A DNA stretch of 64,000 nt, from the NCBI RefSeq assembly GCF_003667275.1, contig NZ_RCNV01000014.1, positions 1 through 64,000 on the forward strand, given 5' to 3'. Positions 43,261 through 51,668 of this stretch are shown here, in pieces (within the stretch, counting starts at the first letter, position 1; every line of letters starts with the position of its first letter). The DNA comes from Mesonia aquimarina. Its GTDB lineage: Bacteria > Bacteroidota > Bacteroidia > Flavobacteriales > Flavobacteriaceae. The translations under genes were made by a program, and so were the position numbers. The notes beneath the pieces are model-generated. The model searched no databases, was not told the DNA's origin, and saw only the letters and a list, made by a program, of their open reading frames with translations.

Positions 43261-43290
43261 CAAAAATAATACTTATTTTGAATGCTCCAA
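43261..43290 (-). promoter_or_regulatory. Promoter of the tRNA-Glu pair (and perhaps rpsT)
   Basis: On the minus strand TTG (43290-43288), a 19-bp spacer and TATTTTTG (43268-43261) match the consensus. The -7 box lies about 20 bp before the 5' end of the first tRNA-Glu. Confidence 0.78.
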
Positions 43291-43317
43291 ACTTTCTAAA
43301 TACTTTTTTTAAAAAAT

Positions 43318-44796
43318 TTAATATGCCTTTGCAAAAAGCACTCGCTGTTTAGATGCTTTACCAGTTAATACACAGTTACCTACCTGCGGTTTTCCATCAA
43401 AAGGAATACATCTTATTGTTGCTTTGGTAAGTTCTTTAATTTTTTGTTCTGTTTCTGACGTTCCATCCCAATGAGCAGAAATAAAGCCTCCCTTTTCTTT
43501 TAACACCTTTTTAAAGTCATCAAACGTATCAACTTCACTAATATGCTGATCTCGAAAAGAAAGTGCTTTCTGAAACAAGGTATCTTGAATTTCCACCATT
43601 AAAGCCCGTACCTTATTAATTACTTCAGATTGATCGATAAATTCTTTTGTAAGGGTATCTCTTCTCGCTAATTCAACGCTCCCCTTTTCAAGGTCTTTAG
43701 GTCCAATAGCAAGACGAACAGGAACTCCTTGTAATTCATATTGTGCAAATTTCCAACCCGGCTTATGGGTATCGCGATCATCGTACTTTACAGAAATACC
43801 GGAAGCTCTTAAATCTTTAGCTAACTTATTTGCAACTTCTGAGATTGCTTTTAACTGATCTTCATTTTTATAAATAGGAACAATCACTACTTGATTTGGG
43901 GCTAATTTCGGAGGTAGAACTAAGCCTTTATCGTCACTGTGAGTCATAACCAAAGCACCCATTAAACGCGTAGAAACTCCCCAGCTCGTTGCCCAAACAA
44001 GTTCTTGCTTACCTTCTTTAGAGGTATATTTCACATCAAAAGCTTTGGCAAAATTTTGACCTAAAAAATGAGATGTACCAGCTTGTAAAGCTTTCCCGTC
44101 TTGCATCAAAGCCTCAATACAATAGGTTTCCTCTGCCCCAGCAAATTTTTCCTGTTCTGTTTTTTTTCCTTTTATGACAGGAATCGCCATAAATTCTTCA
44201 GCAAATTCAGCGTAAATATCATTCATTAATTCAGTTTCACGAAGTGCTTCTTTTTTAGTAGCATGGGCGGTATGTCCTTCTTGCCATAAAAATTCTGCAG
44301 TTCGTAAAAATAAACGTGTTCGCATTTCCCAACGAACCACATTTGCCCACTGATTTACCAAAATAGGAAGATCTCTATACGATTGAATCCAACCTTTGTA
44401 AGTATTCCAGATGATAGCTTCGGATGTTGGCCTTACAACTAACTCTTCTTCTAATTTAGCTTCTGGATCTACAATTAATTTAGATGCATCATCGGGATCG
44501 GTTTTTAATCGATAATGTGTAACCACCGCACATTCTTTAGCAAAACCTTCGGCGTTTTTTTCTTCAGCTTCAAAAAGACTTTTAGGTACAAATAATGGAA
44601 AATATGCATTTTGATGCCCTGTTGCTTTAAACATACTGTCTAATTTAGCTTGCATTTTTTCCCAGATAGCGTAACCATAGGGTTTTATGACCATACATCC
44701 TCTTACCGCAGAATTTTCAGCCAGGTCTGCCTGTACCACTAATTCGTTATACCATTTTGAATAATCCTTACTTCTTTCTGTTAGCTTCTTACTCAT
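43318..44796 (-). CDS. proS: Prolyl-tRNA synthetase (short, archaeal/eukaryote-like type)
   Basis: A 492-residue class II synthetase that charges tRNA-Pro. Motif 2 is [20 protein letters not shown], and RPTSEAIIW and [13 protein letters not shown] match the prolyl enzyme. The anticodon-binding domain starts near [12 protein letters not shown]. There is no editing insertion between motifs 2 and 3, which places it in the shorter archaeal/eukaryote-like group found in many Bacteroidota. The C-terminal end [18 protein letters not shown] fits the zinc-binding-like tail. Its promoter overlaps that of the divergent lipoprotein gene. Confidence 0.96.
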   Translation of the reverse strand: MSKKLTERSKDYSKWYNELVVQADLAENSAVRGCMVIKPYGYAIWEKMQAKLDSMFKATGHQNAYFPLFVPKSLFEAEEKNAEGFAKECAVVTHYRLKTDPDDASKLIVDPEAKLEEELVVRPTSEAIIWNTYKGWIQSYRDLPILVNQWANVVRWEMRTRLFLRTAEFLWQEGHTAHATKKEALRETELMNDIYAEFAEEFMAIPVIKGKKTEQEKFAGAEETYCIEALMQDGKALQAGTSHFLGQNFAKAFDVKYTSKEGKQELVWATSWGVSTRLMGALVMTHSDDKGLVLPPKLAPNQVVIVPIYKNEDQLKAISEVANKLAKDLRASGISVKYDDRDTHKPGWKFAQYELQGVPVRLAIGPKDLEKGSVELARRDTLTKEFIDQSEVINKVRALMVEIQDTLFQKALSFRDQHISEVDTFDDFKKVLKEKGGFISAHWDGTSETEQKIKELTKATIRCIPFDGKPQVGNCVLTGKASKQRVLFAKAY

Positions 44797-44850
44797 TACC
44801 TCTGATTTGGCACAAATGTTGTGTTTATGTTAATGAATTTTTAGTTAGCG

Positions 44851-44880
44851 CAAAACTAAGTATTTTTGATTTATGTTCAA
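44851..44880 (-). promoter_or_regulatory. Promoter of proS
   Basis: On the minus strand TTG (44880-44878), a 19-bp spacer and TAGTTTTG (44858-44851) match the consensus. The -35-like part lies inside the leader of the divergent gene. Confidence 0.68.
44861..44868 (+). promoter_or_regulatory. -7 promoter box of the Tyr/Gly-rich lipoprotein gene
   Basis: TATTTTTG is a perfect TAnnTTTG box on the plus strand, 2 bp away from the -7 box of the divergent proS promoter. It argues that translation starts at ATG 44900, since the ATG at 44873 would lie at the transcription start. Confidence 0.55.
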
Positions 44881-44899
44881 CAATAAAAAACCTCAAGAT

Positions 44900-45937
44900 A
44901 TGCAACTGTTTAAACAAATTTCCTCGTTCACAATTTTAGTTACAGGAATTACAGCTGCGCTTATTTTATCTTCTTGTGGTTCTTATGAAAATTCGAGCTA
45001 TAATGATGGCATTTATGCTGCTGGAAAAAGTGATAATGAAACTGAAAATTATACCGAGAATAATAACGAACCTTCCTATTACGAAAATTATTTTTCTAAA
45101 CAAGGAGAGCAAATAGAAGAAGCGCAGAATGACAATAATAACACGAATGATGTATTTACTGATGTAGATTCATATTCGTCTAGTCCACAACCAAATAGTA
45201 ATGATGTTTATTACGAAGGCGATAATAACACCTACAACGGAGGAAATCCTTCTTGGGGGAGTAATCCTACTTCAGTAAATGTTAACTACTATGATACTGG
45301 TTTTTATAATCCGTGGGGTTATGGATACGGTTATGGCTGGGGTGGTTATTATAGACCTTGGTACGGTGGTTACTATGGTGGATTCTACGGACCTTATTAT
45401 GGCGGTGGCTGGAACGTCGGCTGGGGCTGGGGAGGTTACTATAATTCTTGGGGTTATGGATATGGTGGTTATTACGGAAACCCTTATTACAATAACAACT
45501 ACCGCAACCCCTACTATCGTGTAGCGTATCATAACCAAAGTAGAAATTACAGAAGTAGCTACAATAGAAATGCTAACACACGTAGCAACTACAATAGTAG
45601 AAGTTCAGTGAATGCTAATCGTTCTTCAAACAGACGAGTAGATTATAATAATTCAAGAAGCAGAGTTAGAAATTCTAGCAACGTAAACGCTAGATCTTCA
45701 AGATCATACAATAACAACGCACGTAGAAGTAATAATTCTAACAGAAATACCTTCTATAATAATAGCAGAAGATCTAATAATTCTAATTCAACCTATTCTC
45801 CTAATAGTAGAACAAGAACACAATCTTCAACACGATCTAGTCGTAGTAATTCTTCCAGTAGAAGTACTTCTACCAGAAGCTCCGGTAGTAGCTCGAGATC
45901 TAGTGGCACCAGAAGCTCTGGAGGAAGAAGAAGGTAA
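44900..45937 (+). CDS. Lipoprotein with Tyr/Gly/Trp-rich and Ser/Arg-rich low-complexity regions
   Basis: 345 residues from the preferred ATG. A lipoprotein signal ends LSSC (Cys26). An acidic, Asn-rich segment follows (about 30-125). A segment of about 90 residues (about 125-215) is made almost only of Tyr, Gly, Trp, Asn and Pro (WGYGYGYGWGGYYRP). The last 125 residues are Ser, Arg and Asn repeats (NNSRRSNNSN, SSGTRSSGGRRR). The protein is probably disordered and may act as an adhesive or cell-surface matrix component. The family is known in Bacteroidota but has no firm function. The OmpP1/FadL gene follows 17 bp later. Confidence 0.82.
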   Translation: MQLFKQISSFTILVTGITAALILSSCGSYENSSYNDGIYAAGKSDNETENYTENNNEPSYYENYFSKQGEQIEEAQNDNNNTNDVFTDVDSYSSSPQPNSNDVYYEGDNNTYNGGNPSWGSNPTSVNVNYYDTGFYNPWGYGYGYGWGGYYRPWYGGYYGGFYGPYYGGGWNVGWGWGGYYNSWGYGYGGYYGNPYYNNNYRNPYYRVAYHNQSRNYRSSYNRNANTRSNYNSRSSVNANRSSNRRVDYNNSRSRVRNSSNVNARSSRSYNNNARRSNNSNRNTFYNNSRRSNNSNSTYSPNSRTRTQSSTRSSRSNSSSRSTSTRSSGSSSRSSGTRSSGGRRR

Positions 45938-45954
45938 TTTAAAAAAGCATTTCG

Positions 45955-47496
45955 ATGATAAAAAAAGTAATAGTAAGTTCTTTCCTAGCATTATTAGGAT
46001 GGACAGCGCAGTCGCAAAATATAGCAGAAGCCTTAGATTTCTCTACAGAAAAATTATCCGGTACAGCAAGATTTACAGGTATGAGTGGCGCATTTGGGGC
46101 ATTAGGGGGAGATATTTCGTCACTCAAGGTAAATCCTGCAGGATCGTCTGTATTCCTTAACAACTATGCATCATTCTCTATAAATAATAGATCTTACAAT
46201 AACGATGTTTCTTTTTTAGGAGAACGCAGTTCAAACCGAAACAATAATATAGACCTTAATCAGGCAGGTGCGGTATTGGTGTTTAAAAATGCTAATGAAA
46301 AAGCAGCGGTTTCTAAATTTAGCTTAGGGTTTACCTACGACAAAACTAATAATTTCAAAAACAGCTATCATCCAAGCGGTGTAAACTCCACCTCCATAGC
46401 TGATTATTTTGTAGGCTTGGCCAACGGAGTACCTTTAGATTTATTTACACCGCGACAAGGAGAAAGTCTAGAGGACCTTTACGTCTATTTAGGCGAAACA
46501 AACTTTTCTGCAGAAGGGTATAATAACAATGATTTGCAAACGGCTTATTTAGGTTATGAAACTTTCATTTTTGATGCTGTTAATCCGGGGGATATAGAAA
46601 ACACGGCATACGAATCGAATGTTAGTGGAAATAGTTTCCAACAACAATATAACTATATTTCTACGGGTTTAAATGGTAAATTATCCGTAAATGGTTCTTT
46701 TGCAATTAATGATAAATTTCTCTTCGGATTAAATTTAAATAGTCATTTTATTAATTATAACCGTACCACAAGTTTTTATGAAGAAATAGGAAGTCAAAGT
46801 GAAGTAAATGAAATCTATTTCAGAAATGAACTTGAGACTCTAGGGAGAGGTTTTTCATTTCAAATAGGAGGTATTGCCATGCTTACCGATATGATTAGAG
46901 TGGGGGCTAGTTGGACTTCCCCTACTTGGAATACTATTTCTGAAGAGAGCACACAATACCTTGACACCTATAGTGAAGGCTTTGACGAACCTTATGTGGT
47001 TGCTGATCCTCGCGTAATCAATATTTATCCGGACTATCAGCTAAGAACACCGGGTAAATTAACTGGAAGTTTAGGACTTGTTTTTGGAGTAAGCGGTTTA
47101 TTGAGTTTTGATTATTCTTATAAAGATTATTCAGGAATTGAATATGATTCTGATTTTAATCGCGCGGCTTTTAATGCACAGAATAACAGAATAGATCAAC
47201 TTTTAAAACCGGCATCTACTTATCGATTAGGAGGAGAATATCGAGTAAAAGCTTGGTCGTTTAGAGGAGGATACCGTTATCAAGAATCTCCATATGAAAA
47301 TGAAGATTTAATGAGTGAATTAACAGGTTACTCTTTTGGTTTAGGTTATAGTTTTGGTACGTTAAAATTAGATTTCGCCTATGATTTCTCTACACAAGAA
47401 TATAATGCTGCCGTTCTTAATTCAGGTTTAAGTGAACCGGTATTTATTGAAAACAACCTTTCTAACTATGTACTAACACTTTCTTTTGATTTGTAA
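45955..47496 (+). CDS. OmpP1/FadL-family outer-membrane porin
   Basis: A beta-barrel transporter of 513 residues for hydrophobic molecules such as long-chain fatty acids. The signal peptide ends WTAQSQ and the N-terminal hatch is present (TARFTGMSGAFGALGGDISSL, VNPAG). The C-terminus ends with a hydrophobic strand (NYVLTLSFDL) typical of outer-membrane proteins. It is co-directional with the low-complexity lipoprotein 17 bp upstream and probably forms an operon with it. Substrate specificity is not clear; related proteins are also called hemin receptors. Confidence 0.9.
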   Translation: MIKKVIVSSFLALLGWTAQSQNIAEALDFSTEKLSGTARFTGMSGAFGALGGDISSLKVNPAGSSVFLNNYASFSINNRSYNNDVSFLGERSSNRNNNIDLNQAGAVLVFKNANEKAAVSKFSLGFTYDKTNNFKNSYHPSGVNSTSIADYFVGLANGVPLDLFTPRQGESLEDLYVYLGETNFSAEGYNNNDLQTAYLGYETFIFDAVNPGDIENTAYESNVSGNSFQQQYNYISTGLNGKLSVNGSFAINDKFLFGLNLNSHFINYNRTTSFYEEIGSQSEVNEIYFRNELETLGRGFSFQIGGIAMLTDMIRVGASWTSPTWNTISEESTQYLDTYSEGFDEPYVVADPRVINIYPDYQLRTPGKLTGSLGLVFGVSGLLSFDYSYKDYSGIEYDSDFNRAAFNAQNNRIDQLLKPASTYRLGGEYRVKAWSFRGGYRYQESPYENEDLMSELTGYSFGLGYSFGTLKLDFAYDFSTQEYNAAVLNSGLSEPVFIENNLSNYVLTLSFDL

Positions 47497-47509
47497 GTTT
47501 TTAAATCCT

Positions 47510-48415
47510 TTAAAAATAAACGGAACAATTTTTTAATTTGTTCTTTATTTCTTGCTGACGATTTTCTTCAATGGGATTTCCTATAAGAATGATTGTTTTT
47601 AATGACTTTATATTTTCTAATCCTTCAGGAATATTTTGTAATTCATTGTGAGATAGAATTAATAACTCTAAATTATTGAAGTTTTTTATTGAAGAAGGTA
47701 AGCTTGTTAATTTATTATTATTTAAAATTAAAGTCTTTAAATTTTTTAAATCTTCTAAAGAAGTAGGTAAACTAGTTAATTGATTGTGCGATAAGTTTAA
47801 AACTTCTAACGATTTTATGTTTAACCAATTTTTATCGAATTCATTAAACTGGTTATGTGCTAATTGCAGTGTTTTTAATTTTTTTAAATCGGTAATTGTA
47901 GTGGGTAAATATGTAAGTTGATTATTGTCTAATTCTAGTACCTCTAATTTTTTACAGGTCCCTATATTTTTTGGAAGATGGGTAAGGATATTTGATGATA
48001 AATATAAAAATTTAAGCTGGTTCAACTCACCAATTTCTTCAGCTATACTTGTAATTTTGTTAGTTGCTAAATCTAGCGAAATGAGTTTGTCTAATGCTGA
48101 AATTTGATTAGGAATATAACCGAGCGAATTCTGCTTTAAATTGAGACTTTCTAAGTTTTTTAAGCTGAAAATCACTTCATCCCAGTTACTTAAATGATTC
48201 CGCATTAAGTTTAAAAAAGTCAGGTTTTTAAATTTTTCTAATTCCGTTGGAATGTGAAATAAATTTTGATCTCTTAAATTTAACTGACTTACTTCATTAG
48301 ATTTTTGAAGTGCAACATCAATTTTATAATACACTTTTTCGGAAAGCGGATTTGCATTTTGACTGAAACAAAAAAAACTTGCGCTAAGGCAAATAAGAAA
48401 AATAAGATTTTTCAT
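47510..48415 (-). CDS. Exported leucine-rich repeat protein
   Basis: 301 residues from the preferred ATG. The signal peptide ends FFCFSQ. Residues about 45-285 form about ten 23-residue leucine-rich repeats of the plain LxxLxLxxNxLxxLP type (LEVLNLSHNQLTSLP, LKTLILNNNKLTSLP). No T9SS tail or membrane anchor follows, so it is probably periplasmic or secreted. LRR proteins usually bind other proteins; the target is unknown. The longer start at 48451 would put 12 extra residues before the signal peptide and is rejected. A terminator of the upstream gene lies just before it. Confidence 0.87.
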   Translation of the reverse strand: MKNLIFLICLSASFFCFSQNANPLSEKVYYKIDVALQKSNEVSQLNLRDQNLFHIPTELEKFKNLTFLNLMRNHLSNWDEVIFSLKNLESLNLKQNSLGYIPNQISALDKLISLDLATNKITSIAEEIGELNQLKFLYLSSNILTHLPKNIGTCKKLEVLELDNNQLTYLPTTITDLKKLKTLQLAHNQFNEFDKNWLNIKSLEVLNLSHNQLTSLPTSLEDLKNLKTLILNNNKLTSLPSSIKNFNNLELLILSHNELQNIPEGLENIKSLKTIILIGNPIEENRQQEIKNKLKNCSVYF

Positions 48416-48428
48416 AGATAAAAAAATT

Positions 48429-48463
48429 AAAAAAGGACCGGTATTTTTCAACCGATCCTTTTA
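48429..48463 (-). terminator. Terminator after the PhoX-like gene
   Basis: On the minus strand AAAGGATCGGT pairs with ACCGGTCCTTT (one G-U wobble) around an 8-base loop, followed by a T run. Confidence 0.8.
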
Positions 48464-48480
48464 GTTGTAATAAGAAAGTT

Positions 48481-51400
48481 TTAGTTCGCTTTTAAAACTT
48501 TGTAACGTCCTACTTGATTCCCTACTTTTACTTGAACAATAAATAATTGCTCTCCTTGAGAAAATTCAGCAAGATTTACATTTATTTGTTGTGCGCTTCC
48601 GGTAGTTTGATTTTCAGAAATATGAGCAACTGTTCTTCCTAAAAGATCAAATACTTCAATTTCAATTTCTTTTCCTGCAGTAGCATTTACTTGAATAGTT
48701 AAATTATCTTTAGTCGGGTTTGGATAAAGACTTACCATTTCAGCTAACGCATCTTTTACACCTAATGTTGAAACAGTAATGTACTGAGTTTTGCTTTCGG
48801 TGCTATTTCCTGCAATGTTAGTTGTTTTTAAGGTTACTTTGTAGGTTCCTTCAGCATCATACGTTACTGTTGGAGATTGCGCTGTTGAAGTAGCCGGAGT
48901 TCCGCCTTCAAAAGTCCACTCCCAAGAACTTGGGTCATTTGTACTTAAATCCGTAAAAGTTACAGTTTCTCCAATAGCCACGTTTACATTATCTGCAGTA
49001 AAATCGGTTTCAGGAGCTTGCATTCCTAAATTTTCTTCTAATGAAAATACTACTGTTGCCGATTGATCTAAAGTTACGTTATTAAATGTAGCATCTAACT
49101 GAGCTGCGTTATTTCCGCTAGGATGTTGTACCGAGAAAAATCCATATTTAAAATCTGGCGTAAAGGTTAATCCGGTTGGTTCAGAACCAGCAGGCATAGA
49201 AGCGAATAATTCTACATGCGGATTATTTTGCGTGTGGTCTGGACGAACAACCCAAATGTAATTGTTACCACCATCTTGTAAAACCCAAAGGTTTCCTTTA
49301 TCGTCAAAAGTTAGATTGTCGTTTCCGCCACCCCAAGATTCGGTATAATTTCCTTGTGTAGATTGAATGGTATAACTCATTCCGCCAACAAATGTTTCAA
49401 AATCGGTTACATTTGTTCCGGCATCAGTAAAACGGTAAGTTCTTCCTTTTCCTTTAGCCGTAAAATAGATTTTACCATCAACCGGACTAATTTCGCAATC
49501 TTCAACACCATTAAAGTTAGTTCCTCCTAAGGCAGCAGCAGTATTTCTTATATTATTACGCTCTGCTTTAGTATCATTAGGAACTTCAATCCATTCTGCT
49601 GTTGTAGAAGTTGGATCATCTCCAGAAAGCGGTAAATCTAATTTTAAAACATATACAGTTCCTGCTGAAAGATCTCCAGGAGTATCCATTACATATTTAT
49701 ACACACAGTCGGTTCCGCCATCTTCGCCGTAATAAGCTGTAGTTCCGTCATTAGAAATAACTACGTTTTCATGGTTCATTCTTCCCATTGCCCATAGTTT
49801 TTCTTGACCATTTCCATAGTCCATTACTTGAGCAGTTTCAGGATCAATTTCAACTAACCAACCAACATCTTCGTACCCATCGTTATTGTTATCACCACCA
49901 TTAGTAGATTCTTCAGCAGTAACTACCGTTCCCCAAGGCGTGATTCCACCAGAGCAGTTTCTAGTTGTAGTAACTAATGCTTGATTATATAAATCTACCG
50001 GTTGACTATTATCGATGCTCCATAAATTTTGTGACGTGTCTAAATGTAAATCTACAATTGAAACACCACCGGGAGTGTTTTCATGGTTTACAGATAAATG
50101 TCCTAATTCACTACTTCCTGCAGTTGGAACGTAAGCAGTAAAATCATGGTTTCCTGGCACTGTCCCGCTTCCATCGGTGTATTGTTCCCCTTGTTTAAAT
50201 AATAATTGAAAGCGGTGTTCTTGTGGAATGATTAAATGATCGGTTTGCGCTGTCGGAACGATAGAAGTGAAACACCCGATATGCGAATCGTTACAATTGA
50301 AGTTTGAAGTTACTACGTTATCGATATACATATCAAATCCAAGATCTGAACTTTGCCCATCACGGTTGTGAAGCTCTACAGCGATTCTATTTACACCCTG
50401 TTGAAAAGCTGTTTTTGGCACTTCGTGAATTTGGTAGCTTGTTTCATCTGAACCACTAATAATAGTAGCCGAAGTAGTTAAATAATCTACAGGTCCGCTA
50501 GGCATATTGTCTCTAAAAACTTCCACACCATTTACATATACAATTGCTCCGTCGTCTCTTTTGATTCCGAATTCAATCATGTCTTCAAGATCAGCTAAAT
50601 TTACATTGATATCTCTTGTGAAATAAGTAGTGATGAATTTATTTCCGCTATCAGGTCCGTAAGAAATTTCAGTATTTACAGGATCTCCGTAACCAAAACT
50701 TCCATAATTTCTTGACCAAGAATCGTAATCGTAACCGCTTTGATTCCAGTTCGTATTTCCTAAATCTGAACCATCATCTAAATAATTCCAAGCAGATTCT
50801 TTCTCTAAAGGAAAATCAGCAGGAGTTAAAGGCGCTAATTCAAAACTTAATTCCATATCAAAACGAAGATCAGAGCTCCCCGCGTCTCCTTGATGAATTT
50901 CAACAGCAACTACATTCGTTCCGTTTTGTAAGGTATTTGCTGTTGGAATTTGATGAAAAGTTTCTTCACTAGATCCACCAATTGCGTTAGAAGCATACGT
51001 ATTGTAAGTTACCGTACCAGCAGGCATATTTAAACGAGCTACTTCGGTTCCATTTAAGTAAACAATTGCTCCATCATCTTTCATTACTTTAAAAAGTAAA
51101 TCTCCTAAAGAAGAAGCATTTGTTACTTGAATTTCTTTTCTAAAATAATACGTTGGGTATTTGTTATTTCCGTCGCTTCCATAATCTATAGTAGTCGATT
51201 CAATTCCGTCGCCATAACCAAAAATAGCATTTCCAGTTGACCAAGAAGCATCGTTGTAGCTTACATCTTTCCAAGAGGTTCCTAAATCGGTACCATTGTC
51301 ATTGTACTTCCAAGAACTTCCGGTTGCAATAAGGATGTTTTGCTGATTGAAAGCAAAAGAAGTACAATTAGTTTCGCTTTCACAATTTTCTTCAATTGCG

Positions 51401-51483
51401 CAATCAGTATCATTAGCATAGCTATTTAGTCCTAATGCAATACTGAAAAAAACTAACCATAAAGAGTAATAATTTTTTTTCAT
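48481..51483 (-). CDS. Large T9SS protein with paired jelly-roll domains, PhoX-like (DUF839) core and PKD domain
   Basis: A 1000-residue exported protein. The signal peptide ends LNSYAN. Two related domains of about 170 residues come first, each with W(K/N)Y-x-DxGxDLG and DDGAIVY(L/V)NG(T/V)EV motifs, which look like galactose-binding-type jelly rolls. Residues about 390-790 resemble PhoX/DUF839 proteins: HLSVNHENTPGGVS, TPWGTVVTAEEST, AMGRMNHENVV, YYGEDGGTDCVYKYV. A PKD domain follows (EWTFEGGTPATSTAQSPTVTY) and then a type-A T9SS sorting domain (SLYPNPTKDNLTIQV). It may be a calcium-dependent surface phosphatase. Iron and calcium ligands need structural comparison. Confidence 0.87.
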   Translation of the reverse strand: MKKNYYSLWLVFFSIALGLNSYANDTDCAIEENCESETNCTSFAFNQQNILIATGSSWKYNDNGTDLGTSWKDVSYNDASWSTGNAIFGYGDGIESTTIDYGSDGNNKYPTYYFRKEIQVTNASSLGDLLFKVMKDDGAIVYLNGTEVARLNMPAGTVTYNTYASNAIGGSSEETFHQIPTANTLQNGTNVVAVEIHQGDAGSSDLRFDMELSFELAPLTPADFPLEKESAWNYLDDGSDLGNTNWNQSGYDYDSWSRNYGSFGYGDPVNTEISYGPDSGNKFITTYFTRDINVNLADLEDMIEFGIKRDDGAIVYVNGVEVFRDNMPSGPVDYLTTSATIISGSDETSYQIHEVPKTAFQQGVNRIAVELHNRDGQSSDLGFDMYIDNVVTSNFNCNDSHIGCFTSIVPTAQTDHLIIPQEHRFQLLFKQGEQYTDGSGTVPGNHDFTAYVPTAGSSELGHLSVNHENTPGGVSIVDLHLDTSQNLWSIDNSQPVDLYNQALVTTTRNCSGGITPWGTVVTAEESTNGGDNNNDGYEDVGWLVEIDPETAQVMDYGNGQEKLWAMGRMNHENVVISNDGTTAYYGEDGGTDCVYKYVMDTPGDLSAGTVYVLKLDLPLSGDDPTSTTAEWIEVPNDTKAERNNIRNTAAALGGTNFNGVEDCEISPVDGKIYFTAKGKGRTYRFTDAGTNVTDFETFVGGMSYTIQSTQGNYTESWGGGNDNLTFDDKGNLWVLQDGGNNYIWVVRPDHTQNNPHVELFASMPAGSEPTGLTFTPDFKYGFFSVQHPSGNNAAQLDATFNNVTLDQSATVVFSLEENLGMQAPETDFTADNVNVAIGETVTFTDLSTNDPSSWEWTFEGGTPATSTAQSPTVTYDAEGTYKVTLKTTNIAGNSTESKTQYITVSTLGVKDALAEMVSLYPNPTKDNLTIQVNATAGKEIEIEVFDLLGRTVAHISENQTTGSAQQINVNLAEFSQGEQLFIVQVKVGNQVGRYKVLKAN

Positions 51484-51517
51484 TTTAAGATAGTTAAGAG
51501 GTTAAAATTTGATGCTT

Positions 51518-51525
51518 CAAAAGTA
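51518..51525 (-). promoter_or_regulatory. -7 promoter box for the PhoX-like gene
   Basis: The minus strand reads TACTTTTG, a perfect TAnnTTTG box, 34 bp before the start codon. No TTG box is found at the usual spacing. Confidence 0.5.
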
Positions 51526-51668
51526 CTTCTATGGCTTTCTTAAAACTAAAATATTGGTTTAAGCTTCTTTTATGAAAAGGTTACTCAGGTTAGTAAATCC
51601 TAAATTGAATGTTAGGTTTGTAAACTGGATGTTAAGTGATTTTTTAATAGGGTTTGAAAATAAGCGGC

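Noticed and set aside
45272-45538. Open frames on both strands inside the Tyr/Gly-rich gene
   Set aside because: They arise from the repetitive GGT/TAT composition of the real gene and have no signals or family features of their own.
50712-50972. Plus-strand frame inside the PhoX-like gene
   Set aside because: It is antisense to a well-supported coding region and has no start signals or recognisable domain.
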